Assembly: GCF_040564635.1 (NCBI RefSeq)
Contig: NZ_CP159837.1
Span: 2,839,001-2,903,000, forward strand
DNA: 64,000 nt
Direction of reading: 5' to 3'
Source of the DNA: Planktothricoides raciborskii GIHE-MW2
GTDB taxonomy: Bacteria > Cyanobacteriota > Cyanobacteriia > Cyanobacteriales > Laspinemataceae
The first letter of the stretch is position 1. Each line of letters begins with the position of its first letter. Of the stretch, positions 25,584-36,194 are shown piece after piece. The position numbers and the translations under genes were made by a program. The notes beneath the pieces were generated by a model. The model was not told the origin of the DNA. It was given only the letters and a program-made list of their open reading frames with translations, and ran no database searches.

Positions 25584-28500
25584 ATGAATCAATGTAATCT
25601 TCAAGAAGCAGCCCAACAAGGGGATGTGAATGCGATCGCTACCCTGACGAACCTCCAGTTAGAACCCAAAGCCATTACCGCTAAGATTATCCTCAAAGAG
25701 GGTTGCTTACAGGTAATGCTGGAATCACCGGCAGTCCCAGATCGAGAAGGGCTGCTGGATTTCCTCTTAACATATTTGATGGAATTAGAAATCAAAAATA
25801 TTACCAAATTCAAGTTTTACGGCAAACAAACCGATACTTTTGATTTCGCTTGGCAACAGGAAGTCGATCTAGAGGCACCGTTAGACCAATCCCAGACAAT
25901 TGTCGAGCGGGAAAAACTGCTTGATTCAGCGTATTTATATGTAGATTTAGAAGTCAACTCTCAGGGTAATATATATAGTATCGGCTGGCATAATAGCCAA
26001 GCCGAAAATCTGGCTACAGAAGATTTAGAACCTGCTTATAAAAGTTTAATTGAATTCAAAGAAAGTGGTTGCTCAATTTGCGGTCACAACTTTCGGCGGT
26101 TTGACTATTCCTATTTAATCAAGGAACAACCGGATTTAGCTTCATGGCTGGTTATCGATACTCTGGAATTGTCAATTTTAGCTTTTCCACTGGCGCGATC
26201 GCACAAACTGGAAAAAGATTACAAGCAGAGTGAATTTGCGGTTAATAATCCCCTAGAAGATGCTCGCGCTACCAAGGAATTATTAGACCGAATTATTGAA
26301 GCATTGCTGGAGAAACCCCTCGCACTTCAGCAGGCATATAGCTGGTTACTCACTTGTGGCACAGAAGAAAGCGATCGGGCATATCAGCAATTTTTTCATA
26401 TTTTAGGTTTAGAAGTTAAAGAATCTCCCAAATTGGCAGATATCCCAAAAGAAGCGATCGCGAATTTAGACCCGGATTATCTACAACAATTCTGGTCAGA
26501 ATCCGCCACCAAAGACTTCGATCGCCGTTTATGTATGGCCGCTTTAATTGCGGGCAATTATGAGAGCAATACCACGGAATCAGAAAGAGTTTTTTCCGGT
26601 TGGCTGACTCATTTGCCCGGATTTCAAGAAACCTGGGAAGGGGCAAAACTACTGCCTGATTACCAGAGTTGCTTAACTCGCTTTGGCATCGAAAACTTTC
26701 GGGGCAAACAAGAGGAAGCAGTCAAAGATATTTTACGGGGTAAGCGCCCTTTGGTGATTATGCCCACGGGGAGTGGGAAATCCGTATGTTATCAAATTCC
26801 AGCCTTGATGTTGTTTGAAAGACAACAAGCTTTAACCGTGGTAATTTCTCCCCTACAAGCACTCATGGCAGACCAGGTTAAAGACTTAGAAAACCAAGGT
26901 CTTAATTTCTGCACTTTTATCAATGGTAATCTTTCGGTTAAGGAGCGTTCCCAGCGGTTAAAGCAATTAAGGTCTTCTGATACTTATGGCTTGCTTTATA
27001 TTAGTCCAGAGCAACTGCGATCGCCCAGTATTCGACTCTTATTACAAGAACGTTTACCCTCCCTGTGGGTAATTGATGAAGCCCATTGCATGAGTCAGTG
27101 GGGACATGATTTTCGGCCTGATTATCGCTATATTCCCAAGTTTATTCAGGAACTATATCAAAAACAGCCACTCCCGCTAATAGCGTTAATGACAGCCACG
27201 GCAAGGACTACGGTGCAAGAAGATATTAGCCAATTGTTTGCGGAATACAATCTAGCACTGGGTAGCCTGATTTCTGAATCTAAAACTAGAGAAAATCTCG
27301 ACTACCGAGTGATTCCTGTAACTGGAAACAAAGATCGGCTTTTAATTCAGGAAGTGCAAAACTTTCTCCGTCAGGGGGGATGCGTTTTAGTCTATACCAC
27401 AACTCGCAATAAGGCTGAAAACTTAGCCAAATTATTGAACGATCAAAATATCGACGCGAGATATTACCACGGTCAGCTAGGCAAAACTGAAAAAGAAGAA
27501 GTATTGCAGGCATTCAAAACAGGTGAGTTAAACATAGTAGTTGCTACCTGTGCTTTTGGGATGGGCATTAACCGCCCGGATGTCAGGGCAGTGATTCACC
27601 ATACTATTAGCGCTAACTTGGAGGGTTATATTCAGGAGACAGGACGGGCTGGTCGTGATGGGAAACCAGCAAGCTGTACTCTTTTATTTGATGAAAATGA
27701 TGCGGAAATCATATTTTCCATGCAAAGTCAGAATCAACTGAATGAGACAGACCTGAAAAATATTTTTATTTCCCTGAGAAACATTCGCGATCGCATCTAC
27801 GGCAACCCATCAGATGACTGGTTTTTGGTGACAGTTAATGAAATTGTCCAGACTAGCGATTTGGATGAAAAATTTGCGAACAACGATCAATATCGGGAGA
27901 TTAAGATTAAGGTAGCTCTCCAATATTTAGAAAAGTTTGGCTTAGTGGAGCGATCGGAAAATCTATCGGCTTACGTTCAGTTTGAATTGGTTGAAAAAAC
28001 TGAAGAAGCGTCTCACCGCAAGTTTGAAGAGTACAGTCAGGGGAAAAATCTGCCGAAACCTCAGATTAAACTCTTCAAAAATCTGATTTCGGCAATGCAC
28101 TTAGCGAAAGATTATTGCTATCAACAGGATCAACCAGTCTTGTTTGAGCGCTTGAGTGATGACTCTGGGATCGATCCCCAAGAGTTGCCCCGAAGAATCA
28201 GAGAGCTAAAAAAAGCCGAGGTTTGTTCAGCCAAAATCCCCCTCAGTTTTTTGCTGACCAAAGAAGTGAAAGGGGATGCGCTGATCAATTACAATCGCCT
28301 TTGCCAGCAAGAAGATCAACTCTTGGATGCACTGTTGGAAATTCAAGGAGAACGAGAAAGTATTCAAGTGAATTTGCGAAGTTTGGCTTCTCGCATAGAT
28401 CCCGATCGCAGTAAAAAAATTCGGGCGACTAACTTAAGGGATATTTTAGAAGGTTGGCATACGCAGAAATGGGTTAGTTTGACCAAACTAAATCGCGACT

Positions 28501-30944
28501 TATTGTATTTAAATAAAATCGATGTAGTTGTAGATCGATTAGACGACCACAGAACTTTAGCCAGTACAGTCATAGAGGTTCTATACCAGAAATTATTCGG
28601 GAAGAAAGGCGCCCGTCTGCGGGTGGAATATGAACTAGAAGAACTGCTCAATGATGTCAATCAGCAAACATTTCTCCGCCGTACCGATGAAGCTGAATTA
28701 TCCGCAGTATTGCGTTGGCTGCATCAGCGAAAAATTATCAGAATGGCTGATGGCGCGAATCTGTTTCATCAAGCCCTAAAAATCCGAATGATTAAAGGGG
28801 GAAAAGAAACCAGCATTAGTAGTGGATATCGCCAAATTAAAGCTTATTACGATCAGCAGAATCGCCGGACTCAGATTATGCTGAAATACGGGCAGACTCA
28901 AACACCAACGGCTCGCCAGAAATTAGTTGATGATTATTTTTGTCTATCGGAGAAAAAATTTAATCAAACCTACCCCGATCTTTCTGGGGAAGTTGCCAAA
29001 CTTCCAGTAACGGAGGGTGACTATAACCGGATCATGGGAGATTTGAATTCGTCTCAAAAAGAAATTGTCTTAGCAGAAGACCCTGCTATCTTAGTCATCG
29101 CTGGGCCTGGTTCTGGTAAAACTTGGACAATTGTGCGGCGCATTGCTTATTTAGTTAAGGTGAAACGAGTCGATCCTGACCGGATTTTGGTCTTGGCATA
29201 TAACCGCAATGCCGTGAGAGAATTGCGATCGCGATTGCAGGATATTGTCGGGGCGATCGCCACCCGATTACGGGTCTATACTTTTCACGGATTAGCCTTA
29301 GCGCTTTTAGGTTACACTTTAGGTGAAAATCAGGGTCAGAAAAGACTTACCCGTGATGAAGATTTTCAACAGCTAATCAAGGAAGCGTGCGATCTAATGG
29401 AGTTCGGAGACGAATCAGAGGAGTCTGATTTGGCGGATATCAAAGCGCGACGGATTCAGCTATTAGGTAATGTCGAATACATTTTTGTTGATGAATACCA
29501 AGATGTCGCCGAAGAAGAGTACCGTCTAATTCAACTAATTGCCGGACTGGGGGATTCTGAAGATGAATCGCGGTCAGTTCAAATCAATCTTTGTGTCATT
29601 GGTGATGATGACCAGAATTTGTATGAGTTCAGAAATACTAGCGTTAAATACATCCAACAGTTTGCCGATGAGTATCAGGCTAAACGCTTTCTCTTAACAG
29701 AAAATTATCGCTCTACCGAACCGATTATCGCAGCGGCTAATCATTTGATTAGTTATAACTCTAACCGTTGTAAGCAGAATCCTGAAGAACAAGTGCGGAT
29801 TAACTCCCAACGGCAAGGTCAGGGGGGATTGCCTGTTTCTAACTTTATTTTCCAGGATTCCTTATCCCAAGCAGTCTGGGTGACAGAGCAAATTTTCTCT
29901 TGGATTCAAGAGGGAATTCCGGCAAATGATATCGCTGTTTTAGCTCGTGAGTGGGACAGTTTAGATCCCATGCGTCTGCTGTTAGAAAGAAAAGGCATTG
30001 CGACTTATGCCCTGAAAGGAGGAGGGGAAATCAAGCTAGTTAGAAATCGAGTGACTTGTCAGCTTATTGAGGAATTAAACAAAAACGAGAGAACTCCCAT
30101 TTTATCGCCCCAGGAATCGGTACAAGATTGGTTTAAAGCTTGTTTTACCGATTGGAATCGTAGCTTAGAAGAACCTACTGTTAAAACCTTGTTAAAAATT
30201 GCCAGTGACTTGGACTTGGAACGAGGTTATAGTTCGGAAAACGAAGCGTCAAATGAGGCATTGCCGATTTCTTTTGGGGAAATTGTCATGGCTTTACTTG
30301 AGTTCAATAAGAGCGACGTATTCTTGGACGAAAATGCTGTCCTATTTACCACTTGTCATGGAGCAAAGGGACTACAATTTCGCAAGGTGATCTTACTGTG
30401 CGATCGCTTTAAGACATTCGCCAAAGAGATTTATTCCGAGCGCCGGGTTTTTTATGTTGCCATGACCAGAGCGAAGGAACAACTAATATTATGCTCCACT
30501 AATTCCAACCAATTTATCCAGGAAACAGATGTCAGTAGCCAAACTATAAATCTCGAACTCGAAAATTTGCCAACTGCTAATTTACCCCAACAGATCATCT
30601 ATATAGATATGACTCCCAGAGATGTGAATTTAAGTTATGGGGTTAATCCTAAGCAACAGGAAATTGTCAAAAATCTGCGGGAAGGAGATCGACTTCAGAT
30701 GCAAGTTAACAGGTATGGGAATAGTTGGGCAATTTTTACACAGCACGGCGAGGAAATAGGCAACTTATCAAGGGGGGCAACTGAGACATTAAAGAAACAA
30801 GAAATTCAACCTAATCAATTTGAATTTCAGCCCGGTGATGTGACAGTTAAAAGCATTTACCGACATTTCAAAATAGATGATATAACAGGAGAGATTCAGG
30901 AGGATTGGTTTGTGGTAATTCCTAAAATTCGCATCTGTAGATGA
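25584..30944 (+). CDS. Exonuclease-RecQ-UvrD helicase fusion
   Basis: A 1786-residue protein with three enzymatic parts. Residues about 115-240 resemble a DEDD 3'-5' exonuclease: YVDLEV (D-x-E), ICGHNFRRFDYSYL and NNPLEDARATKELL. Residues about 370-900 are a RecQ helicase: Walker A MPTGSGKS near 392, WVIDEAHCMSQWGHDFRPDY near 495, MTATA, and IQETGRAGRDG near 685. Residues about 1150-1650 are a UvrD-type SF1 helicase: AGPGSGKTWTIVRR near 1172, FVDEYQD near 1301, IGDDDQNLYEFRN near 1339, YRSTEPII, TCHGAKGLQF and FYVAMTRAKEQ near 1622. A C-terminal tail of about 120 residues is unassigned. All motor motifs look intact. It acts on DNA; a repair or defence role is inference. Confidence 0.92.
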   Translation: MNQCNLQEAAQQGDVNAIATLTNLQLEPKAITAKIILKEGCLQVMLESPAVPDREGLLDFLLTYLMELEIKNITKFKFYGKQTDTFDFAWQQEVDLEAPLDQSQTIVEREKLLDSAYLYVDLEVNSQGNIYSIGWHNSQAENLATEDLEPAYKSLIEFKESGCSICGHNFRRFDYSYLIKEQPDLASWLVIDTLELSILAFPLARSHKLEKDYKQSEFAVNNPLEDARATKELLDRIIEALLEKPLALQQAYSWLLTCGTEESDRAYQQFFHILGLEVKESPKLADIPKEAIANLDPDYLQQFWSESATKDFDRRLCMAALIAGNYESNTTESERVFSGWLTHLPGFQETWEGAKLLPDYQSCLTRFGIENFRGKQEEAVKDILRGKRPLVIMPTGSGKSVCYQIPALMLFERQQALTVVISPLQALMADQVKDLENQGLNFCTFINGNLSVKERSQRLKQLRSSDTYGLLYISPEQLRSPSIRLLLQERLPSLWVIDEAHCMSQWGHDFRPDYRYIPKFIQELYQKQPLPLIALMTATARTTVQEDISQLFAEYNLALGSLISESKTRENLDYRVIPVTGNKDRLLIQEVQNFLRQGGCVLVYTTTRNKAENLAKLLNDQNIDARYYHGQLGKTEKEEVLQAFKTGELNIVVATCAFGMGINRPDVRAVIHHTISANLEGYIQETGRAGRDGKPASCTLLFDENDAEIIFSMQSQNQLNETDLKNIFISLRNIRDRIYGNPSDDWFLVTVNEIVQTSDLDEKFANNDQYREIKIKVALQYLEKFGLVERSENLSAYVQFELVEKTEEASHRKFEEYSQGKNLPKPQIKLFKNLISAMHLAKDYCYQQDQPVLFERLSDDSGIDPQELPRRIRELKKAEVCSAKIPLSFLLTKEVKGDALINYNRLCQQEDQLLDALLEIQGERESIQVNLRSLASRIDPDRSKKIRATNLRDILEGWHTQKWVSLTKLNRDLLYLNKIDVVVDRLDDHRTLASTVIEVLYQKLFGKKGARLRVEYELEELLNDVNQQTFLRRTDEAELSAVLRWLHQRKIIRMADGANLFHQALKIRMIKGGKETSISSGYRQIKAYYDQQNRRTQIMLKYGQTQTPTARQKLVDDYFCLSEKKFNQTYPDLSGEVAKLPVTEGDYNRIMGDLNSSQKEIVLAEDPAILVIAGPGSGKTWTIVRRIAYLVKVKRVDPDRILVLAYNRNAVRELRSRLQDIVGAIATRLRVYTFHGLALALLGYTLGENQGQKRLTRDEDFQQLIKEACDLMEFGDESEESDLADIKARRIQLLGNVEYIFVDEYQDVAEEEYRLIQLIAGLGDSEDESRSVQINLCVIGDDDQNLYEFRNTSVKYIQQFADEYQAKRFLLTENYRSTEPIIAAANHLISYNSNRCKQNPEEQVRINSQRQGQGGLPVSNFIFQDSLSQAVWVTEQIFSWIQEGIPANDIAVLAREWDSLDPMRLLLERKGIATYALKGGGEIKLVRNRVTCQLIEELNKNERTPILSPQESVQDWFKACFTDWNRSLEEPTVKTLLKIASDLDLERGYSSENEASNEALPISFGEIVMALLEFNKSDVFLDENAVLFTTCHGAKGLQFRKVILLCDRFKTFAKEIYSERRVFYVAMTRAKEQLILCSTNSNQFIQETDVSSQTINLELENLPTANLPQQIIYIDMTPRDVNLSYGVNPKQQEIVKNLREGDRLQMQVNRYGNSWAIFTQHGEEIGNLSRGATETLKKQEIQPNQFEFQPGDVTVKSIYRHFKIDDITGEIQEDWFVVIPKIRICR

Positions 30945-31117
30945 GGTTTTTTTACAACTTTTTTATGATTCCGACTTGAGCGGCTGTAGCGCCATGAAAA
31001 AACAGGGCTGACGATCTTATCAACAAAAACCCGGTTTCTGGCATCCCCAGAGTAATTGACCAATTTCTTGCCAACCAGTATCATGTTTGTTAAAATGTTG
31101 GAAAAAAAATCAACACT

Positions 31118-31648
31118 ATGAATCATCTGCGTATTTTCACCGTAATTGCCTTGCTTTCTCTGGGGTCTACTGGCTGTCAATTTCTGCCCAACAGTCAAAC
31201 CCCAGAAGCACCGCCAACGGAGTCAAATTCCTCTACCTCTACCACACCGCCTTCGGCCAACAAACTGCCACCAGAGCAAACTTATGAGTTGCAAGTCAAC
31301 CGGGATCAAGTGTGGGGAATGTTAAGAAAAGTTGCCTTTACGGAAAACAGTATCGTCGTCTCATTGGAGGTGACTAATGGCAGCAGACAGGCGATCGAGC
31401 TAAGTGCCAAAGATGATATGTATCTTCAAGACAATGTTTATGAGAAGAACCGATATAATTTATCGCCGCCACCGAATAACCCCACGCTCGTCATTCAACC
31501 GGGGACAACGCTCAGAGGACAGTTTGTTTTTATTGGTAGGTTAGCGCCGAAAGCGACTGAACTGACCTTATACACAAATGCCAGCGGTTCTGATTACGAA
31601 CCTCAACGTCCTAAGATGCGTTTTGAAGGTATCTTTATTCGACGGTAA
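31118..31648 (+). CDS. Lipoprotein of unknown function
   Basis: A 176-residue lipoprotein. The signal is MNHLRIFTVIALLSLGSTGC with lipid Cys20, followed by a Pro/Ser/Thr linker. A beta-rich domain follows (QTYELQVNRDQVWGMLRKVA, VSLEVTNGSRQAIELS, GTTLRGQFVFIGRLAPKATE) that looks like a small extracellular immunoglobulin-like module. It lies four bases before an OmpA-family lipoprotein, so the two probably form an operon at the cell envelope. A decayed copy lies 5' of the helicase gene at 25351-25507. Confidence 0.75.
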   Translation: MNHLRIFTVIALLSLGSTGCQFLPNSQTPEAPPTESNSSTSTTPPSANKLPPEQTYELQVNRDQVWGMLRKVAFTENSIVVSLEVTNGSRQAIELSAKDDMYLQDNVYEKNRYNLSPPPNNPTLVIQPGTTLRGQFVFIGRLAPKATELTLYTNASGSDYEPQRPKMRFEGIFIRR

Positions 31649-31652
31649 CAAG

Positions 31653-32771
31653 ATGAAAAAACTAATCTTATGGCGCAATTTAATTGTGGCCTTATTTTTG
31701 CTGTTATCTGCCTCAGCTTGTCAGGGTTTTGGCAAAAGATATCCTAAAGTCACCACGGTCGAATCAGAACCGGTGCCCGTGACCACGCTCATTGAGGTTG
31801 AACCCGTGGCGACTACGACTTTCGAGGTGGTTGGGGGAGATACCACCACCACTCTGGAGACTAGCGTTCAAACCGTTTCGACCACTGAGTTGAACTCAGA
31901 AGCGCAACCGACTACTCAAACCGAGGTAGAGACTCAACCCATTCCTACCACGGCGGTCGAAAGTGACCCTCCCCCGACTACGACCACTACCACCCCTCCT
32001 CCTGTACCGGAAAAGCCAGAGCCGGAACCGCCCACGCCTCCTCCTGCTCCTCCTGTACCCGTAGAGCCGTCTCAAGTAGAAACTGAGCCGGTGCCCGTGA
32101 CCACGACAGAAGTTGAGGAGACTCTGACGGAATTAAACGCGGAAAGAACTATCGAAGGGATTAAAATTAATCTACAAGATAATATTTTATTTGAGTTTGA
32201 TAAATACGCAGTTCGCTCGGTGGCTAAACCAACTTTGGCGAAAATTAATCAACTGCTGAAGCATTATAAAGACGCGCAGGTTTTCATTTACGGCCATACG
32301 GATAGTAAGGGCGATGACGCTTATAATCTCGACCTTTCTAATAAGCGAGCCGCCGCAGTGAAATACTATTTTGTAAATGTTTTCAATGAGGAGGCAACGC
32401 GCCTACAAACTAAGGGTTTCGGGGAAAGTCAGCCGATCGCGCCTAATAATAATCCCAACGGTTCTGATAATCCTGCCGGTCGAGAAAAAAATCGCCGAGT
32501 TGAGTTTATTATTAAAACCCAAACTCGGACCGTAGTGCGATCGCCTGGAGAAGATCCTTTTAGAGATGCGGTAAACTCCGCGCAAAATGCAGCGGTGTTA
32601 GTTCAAAATGCGAAAACGGCGGCAGATTGGAACAAAGCAGCGAACAAATGGCTAGAGGCGATCGAGCTAATGAAAGAAGTGCCGAAATCGAGTGCTAACT
32701 ATCAGATTGCCCAGCAAAGAATCGGGCAATATCATAAAAATTTGGACTACGCCGAAAAAAAGGCTCGTTAG
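31653..32771 (+). CDS. OmpA-family lipoprotein
   Basis: A 372-residue protein from the ATG at 31653. It has a lipoprotein signal ending LLLSASAC, then about 130 residues of Thr/Pro/Val/Glu-rich repeats (VTTVESEPVPVTTLIEVEPV; PPPVPEKPEPEPPTPPP) that should form an extended wall-spanning arm. An OmpA domain follows (NILFEFDKYAVRSVAKPTLA, FIYGHTDSKGDDAYNLDLSN, RRVEFIIK) that binds peptidoglycan non-covalently. The last 80 residues are helical. The repeats TTVESEPVPVTT and QVETEPVPVTTTEVE show internal duplication. It is coupled to the preceding lipoprotein. Confidence 0.9.
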   Translation: MKKLILWRNLIVALFLLLSASACQGFGKRYPKVTTVESEPVPVTTLIEVEPVATTTFEVVGGDTTTTLETSVQTVSTTELNSEAQPTTQTEVETQPIPTTAVESDPPPTTTTTTPPPVPEKPEPEPPTPPPAPPVPVEPSQVETEPVPVTTTEVEETLTELNAERTIEGIKINLQDNILFEFDKYAVRSVAKPTLAKINQLLKHYKDAQVFIYGHTDSKGDDAYNLDLSNKRAAAVKYYFVNVFNEEATRLQTKGFGESQPIAPNNNPNGSDNPAGREKNRRVEFIIKTQTRTVVRSPGEDPFRDAVNSAQNAAVLVQNAKTAADWNKAANKWLEAIELMKEVPKSSANYQIAQQRIGQYHKNLDYAEKKAR

Positions 32772-33688
32772 TAAATAATTTTTTATAAAAAACGCAGTTT
32801 TTTTCAATACAAATAACCAAATTTTTCGGTAATTATTTAGATATTTTTTCTCAACTATTTCGGTGATTACTCTTATAAACAATCATGTTTTATTACAATA
32901 CACCTCTGGCAAACCCCCCTCGATCCCCCCAACCGTTCGCGTAGCACGTTGCGGATATATGAGGATCCACCGCCATCGGATGAGCGGTAATTTTGCCAGA
33001 ATTGTCTACTATTTATGGTGTGGGGCTATGGTTTGCCGTCCCCCGCAGCGGCCTGGTTCCGTTAAAAACATTCAAACCCTGGCAAAATTATCCGATTTAA
33101 GGGGAGTTTGGTTGTCTGGGAGGTTCTGGGGTCGATAGGGATTTTACTTTTGTGAAAAATTAAATGTGCGATTTAAATGGGCGATATTTTGGCAGTTGAT
33201 GTTGCACAAATTGTTTTTAACAACAGTATAATTTAATACAGATATTCAAAGAATTGCTATGTTTTAATAATAATCCTGTTAAAAACTCATAATAAATCTC
33301 AAAAAATATTCACAAATCAGGAGAGTGACTGACATATTATACTGAAGTCTAAAGGGGAAAATCTTTGGGGAATTTTAGGGTAGATAAGTCTTTTCAATTT
33401 TGTGGTTATAATATAAGATGGAAAAATTCCCATCTTATTAGATATTAGATGCCGGAACCGCTTTCAGGGTGTTTCCGGTCAAACAGCATAATTGATATAA
33501 ATTTCTATTATTCATTTATTTTCACAAATACTGACTTTACTCACTGAATTAAATCAAATCTGGGATTCAGCAATCCGGCTATACAGGACTTGTGTACATA
33601 TTTTTACGGAAACCCCCCAGGCAAAATAGACCTGATAAGATGATTGACTTCAATATTTCTATGGAAATGTATTATGGGGGTAAAGTCA
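32772..33688. other. Intergenic, no gene seen
   Basis: About 900 bases without a supported gene. A GC-rich patch (about 32905-33140) holds degraded repeat pieces (CCCCCCAACC, TTCGCGTAGCACGTTGCGG) and a spurious frame. The rest is AT-rich and presumably contains the promoter of the histidine kinase gene. The kinase start is placed at 33689 because GGGGGT lies seven bases before it. Confidence 0.5.
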
Positions 33689-35731
33689 ATGATCCAAACT
33701 TACGAAAGTCGTCAGATGTGGCACAGCATTATTGGGAAAATTTGGCAATCAATGGATCTGAATCAGATTATTGCCACGGCAGTCGATGAACTGCTGATTT
33801 CGTTGCAAATAGAACGGTGTAGTTTTTTTTGGTATTCTCCCGAAACAAATCAAGTTCAAGTGGTTTGCGATCGCCTTCGGGACAAGGTGGACGCCGCGCC
33901 GCGATCGCATTATAACGGCGATGATTTGCTGGAAAACTTGGAAGCGTTTACCCTGGCGATCGCCTCTGGACAATGGGTGGTTAACCATGAAACCACATCG
34001 GCGATCGCTTCGAGGGACTCAGACTCAGTGGTCAAACCAGAGGTCAAACTAGAAAATCCCCATAGCATCCCCAAATCTAACCCGTCCTGTTTGTTCTTTC
34101 CCGTCAAAAGTCAGACCAATTTGTTTGGCTATATTGGCTGTTTCGATCGCCTCAACCGTGCTTGGTCAAAGGCAGATATAGAATTAGTCCAATTAATTGC
34201 TCAACAACTAGAAATTGCGGTTCGGCAAGCGCATCTGTATCAACAAATTGAAAAACAAGCCCAACGAGAAAAACTGGTGAATCAAATCACGAGTCAAACT
34301 CGGCAAAGCTTTGATTTAACCGTAATTTTAAAGGAGGCGATCGCTCAATTATTAGCCGCCTTAGAGGTTGATCGTTGTATCGTTCATTTGGTAGAAGAGT
34401 ATCAAAACAACCACGAATTATCCTGGGATAAAGAACAGCAAATCGCCTTTCGCCGACAGCATTTGTTTGAAGTTTGCCGAGAGCCATACCCTTCAACCAT
34501 TGAAGACTTTGATACCCACGGGCCTTTGACCGAATGGGTCATTTTAAATCGCCAAGCTGCCAGCATTGCTGATATTACCAAAGATCCACGGATTGGGGCG
34601 GATAATCCTGAATATGCCGCCGCACAGATTAAATCATCTTTAGTCGTTCCGGTACAAGCTCATGGCAAACTTCATGCTATTTTGTATCTCAATCAATGCA
34701 ATAAATTACGGAGTTGGTCTCCCCAGGATCAAGAATTAACTCAAGCCGTGGCAGATCAATTGGCCATCTCGATTCAACAAGCGGAACTTTACAAAAAAGT
34801 TCACACGGCCATGACGGTTCAGCAAAAAAAAGCCCAAGAATTAAAAGCCGCTTTAGAACAACTCAAACAGATTCAAAGTCAACTGATTCAGAGCGAAAAA
34901 ATGTCTTCCCTGGGTCAGATGGTGGCGGGGATTGCCCATGAAATTAATAATCCAGTGAATTTTATTTATGGCAATCTTTCTCACCTAGATTGCTATAGTC
35001 ACGATTTAATGAATTTAGTGAAACTATATCAAAAACGATATCCCGACCCAGGCGTAGAGATTTCTCAGTATATGGAAAATATTGACCTAGAGTTTTTGCA
35101 AGAAGATTTATCAAAAATTCTAGGGTCGATGAGAATTGGCGCCGATCGCATTCGGGAAATCGTGCTGTCATTGCGAAATTTTTCTCGCTTAGATGAATCG
35201 GATATTAAACAGGTGGATATTCACGAAGGAATTGATAGCACTTTGTTGATTTTGAAAAATCGCCTCAAAGGAAAACCAGGTTATCTGCCCATTGAAGTAG
35301 TGAAAAAATATAGTAAACTCCCCAAAGTAGAATGTTATGTTGGGCAATTGAATCAGGTGTTTATGAATCTGATTGCTAATGCGATCGATTCTCTAGAAGA
35401 GTATAATCAACATCGCGATCGCGAAGAAATTCGTCATAACCCGAATAAAATTATCATTGAAACTGAACTCCATTCTCAATTAGTGGTGATTAAAATTAAA
35501 GATAATGGGTTAGGAATTAAGCCAGAGATTAAGTCCAAACTATTCGATCCATTTTTTACCACCAAACCTGTGGGGAAAGGCACGGGCATGGGACTTTCCA
35601 TTAGCTATCAGATTGTGGTGCAAAAACACGGCGGTTCTCTGAAGTGTATTTCTCATCCCGGACAAGGTGCAGAATTCATCATTAAAATTCCCTTAACTCA
35701 GCGTTCCTTATCCATTGCCTTAGTAAATTAA
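33689..35731 (+). CDS. GAF-domain sensor histidine kinase
   Basis: A 680-residue soluble kinase. Two GAF domains (about residues 10-180: DELLISLQIERCSFFWYSPE; about 200-375: AALEVDRCIVHLVEEYQNN) are followed by a coiled coil (QKKAQELKAALEQLKQIQSQ). The HisKA motif is MSSLGQMVAGIAHEINNP, with the phospho-His near residue 415. The ATPase has NAIDSLEE (N box), DNGLGIKPEIK (G1), FDPFFTTKPVGKGTG (F and G2 boxes). The GAF domains lack an obvious bilin Cys in the usual place, so light sensing is uncertain. There is no adjacent response regulator, so the partner is unknown. Confidence 0.9.
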   Translation: MIQTYESRQMWHSIIGKIWQSMDLNQIIATAVDELLISLQIERCSFFWYSPETNQVQVVCDRLRDKVDAAPRSHYNGDDLLENLEAFTLAIASGQWVVNHETTSAIASRDSDSVVKPEVKLENPHSIPKSNPSCLFFPVKSQTNLFGYIGCFDRLNRAWSKADIELVQLIAQQLEIAVRQAHLYQQIEKQAQREKLVNQITSQTRQSFDLTVILKEAIAQLLAALEVDRCIVHLVEEYQNNHELSWDKEQQIAFRRQHLFEVCREPYPSTIEDFDTHGPLTEWVILNRQAASIADITKDPRIGADNPEYAAAQIKSSLVVPVQAHGKLHAILYLNQCNKLRSWSPQDQELTQAVADQLAISIQQAELYKKVHTAMTVQQKKAQELKAALEQLKQIQSQLIQSEKMSSLGQMVAGIAHEINNPVNFIYGNLSHLDCYSHDLMNLVKLYQKRYPDPGVEISQYMENIDLEFLQEDLSKILGSMRIGADRIREIVLSLRNFSRLDESDIKQVDIHEGIDSTLLILKNRLKGKPGYLPIEVVKKYSKLPKVECYVGQLNQVFMNLIANAIDSLEEYNQHRDREEIRHNPNKIIIETELHSQLVVIKIKDNGLGIKPEIKSKLFDPFFTTKPVGKGTGMGLSISYQIVVQKHGGSLKCISHPGQGAEFIIKIPLTQRSLSIALVN

Positions 35732-36194
35732 TCTCCTAATCTCCACATTCACGGGTATGGCCCCTACCCCTGAATGGAGATAGAATTTCCCCTAGGATTC
35801 GATGACAGGATGCCTAACATTGTGCTGCTCGTCTTGAACCGTCTTTTCCGGCGATCGCTCAGTTATCGCTCAGTTCTAGGGATAAACCGATCCCTGACCC
35901 CGCACCGGAAGAAAAGCGATCGGGCAATTCTAGATCGTGTGTTGCTAGGTCTAGATCCTGGGGGATTTATTGAAACTCAAAAGTTGAGACCAAGCAATGG
36001 CCGATCTGCAATTAGGTCAGTCCATCAGCAGCAAAAAAGCTTAATTCTTGGTTTAGTCTAGACGCGGGTGCAAAGATTGTGTGAATTTTTCTCAATTCAG
36101 TAGAGATCGACCCCTCTATCCGAGGTTGAATGGGATCAAATCAGTCATTATAGAGAGGTGCGTTACGAAGAGTGGCTATTTTTAAGAAGCAAGT
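35732..36194. other. Intergenic, no gene seen
   Basis: These 460 bases lie between the kinase and cyclase genes. A 95-codon frame at 35774-36061 has no ribosome binding site and a composition like random HIP1-containing DNA, so it was not accepted. The last 60 bases probably hold the cyclase promoter. Confidence 0.5.

Noticed and set aside
35774-36061. 95-codon frame between kinase and cyclase
   Set aside because: No ribosome binding site, no recognisable motif, composition like spacer DNA.
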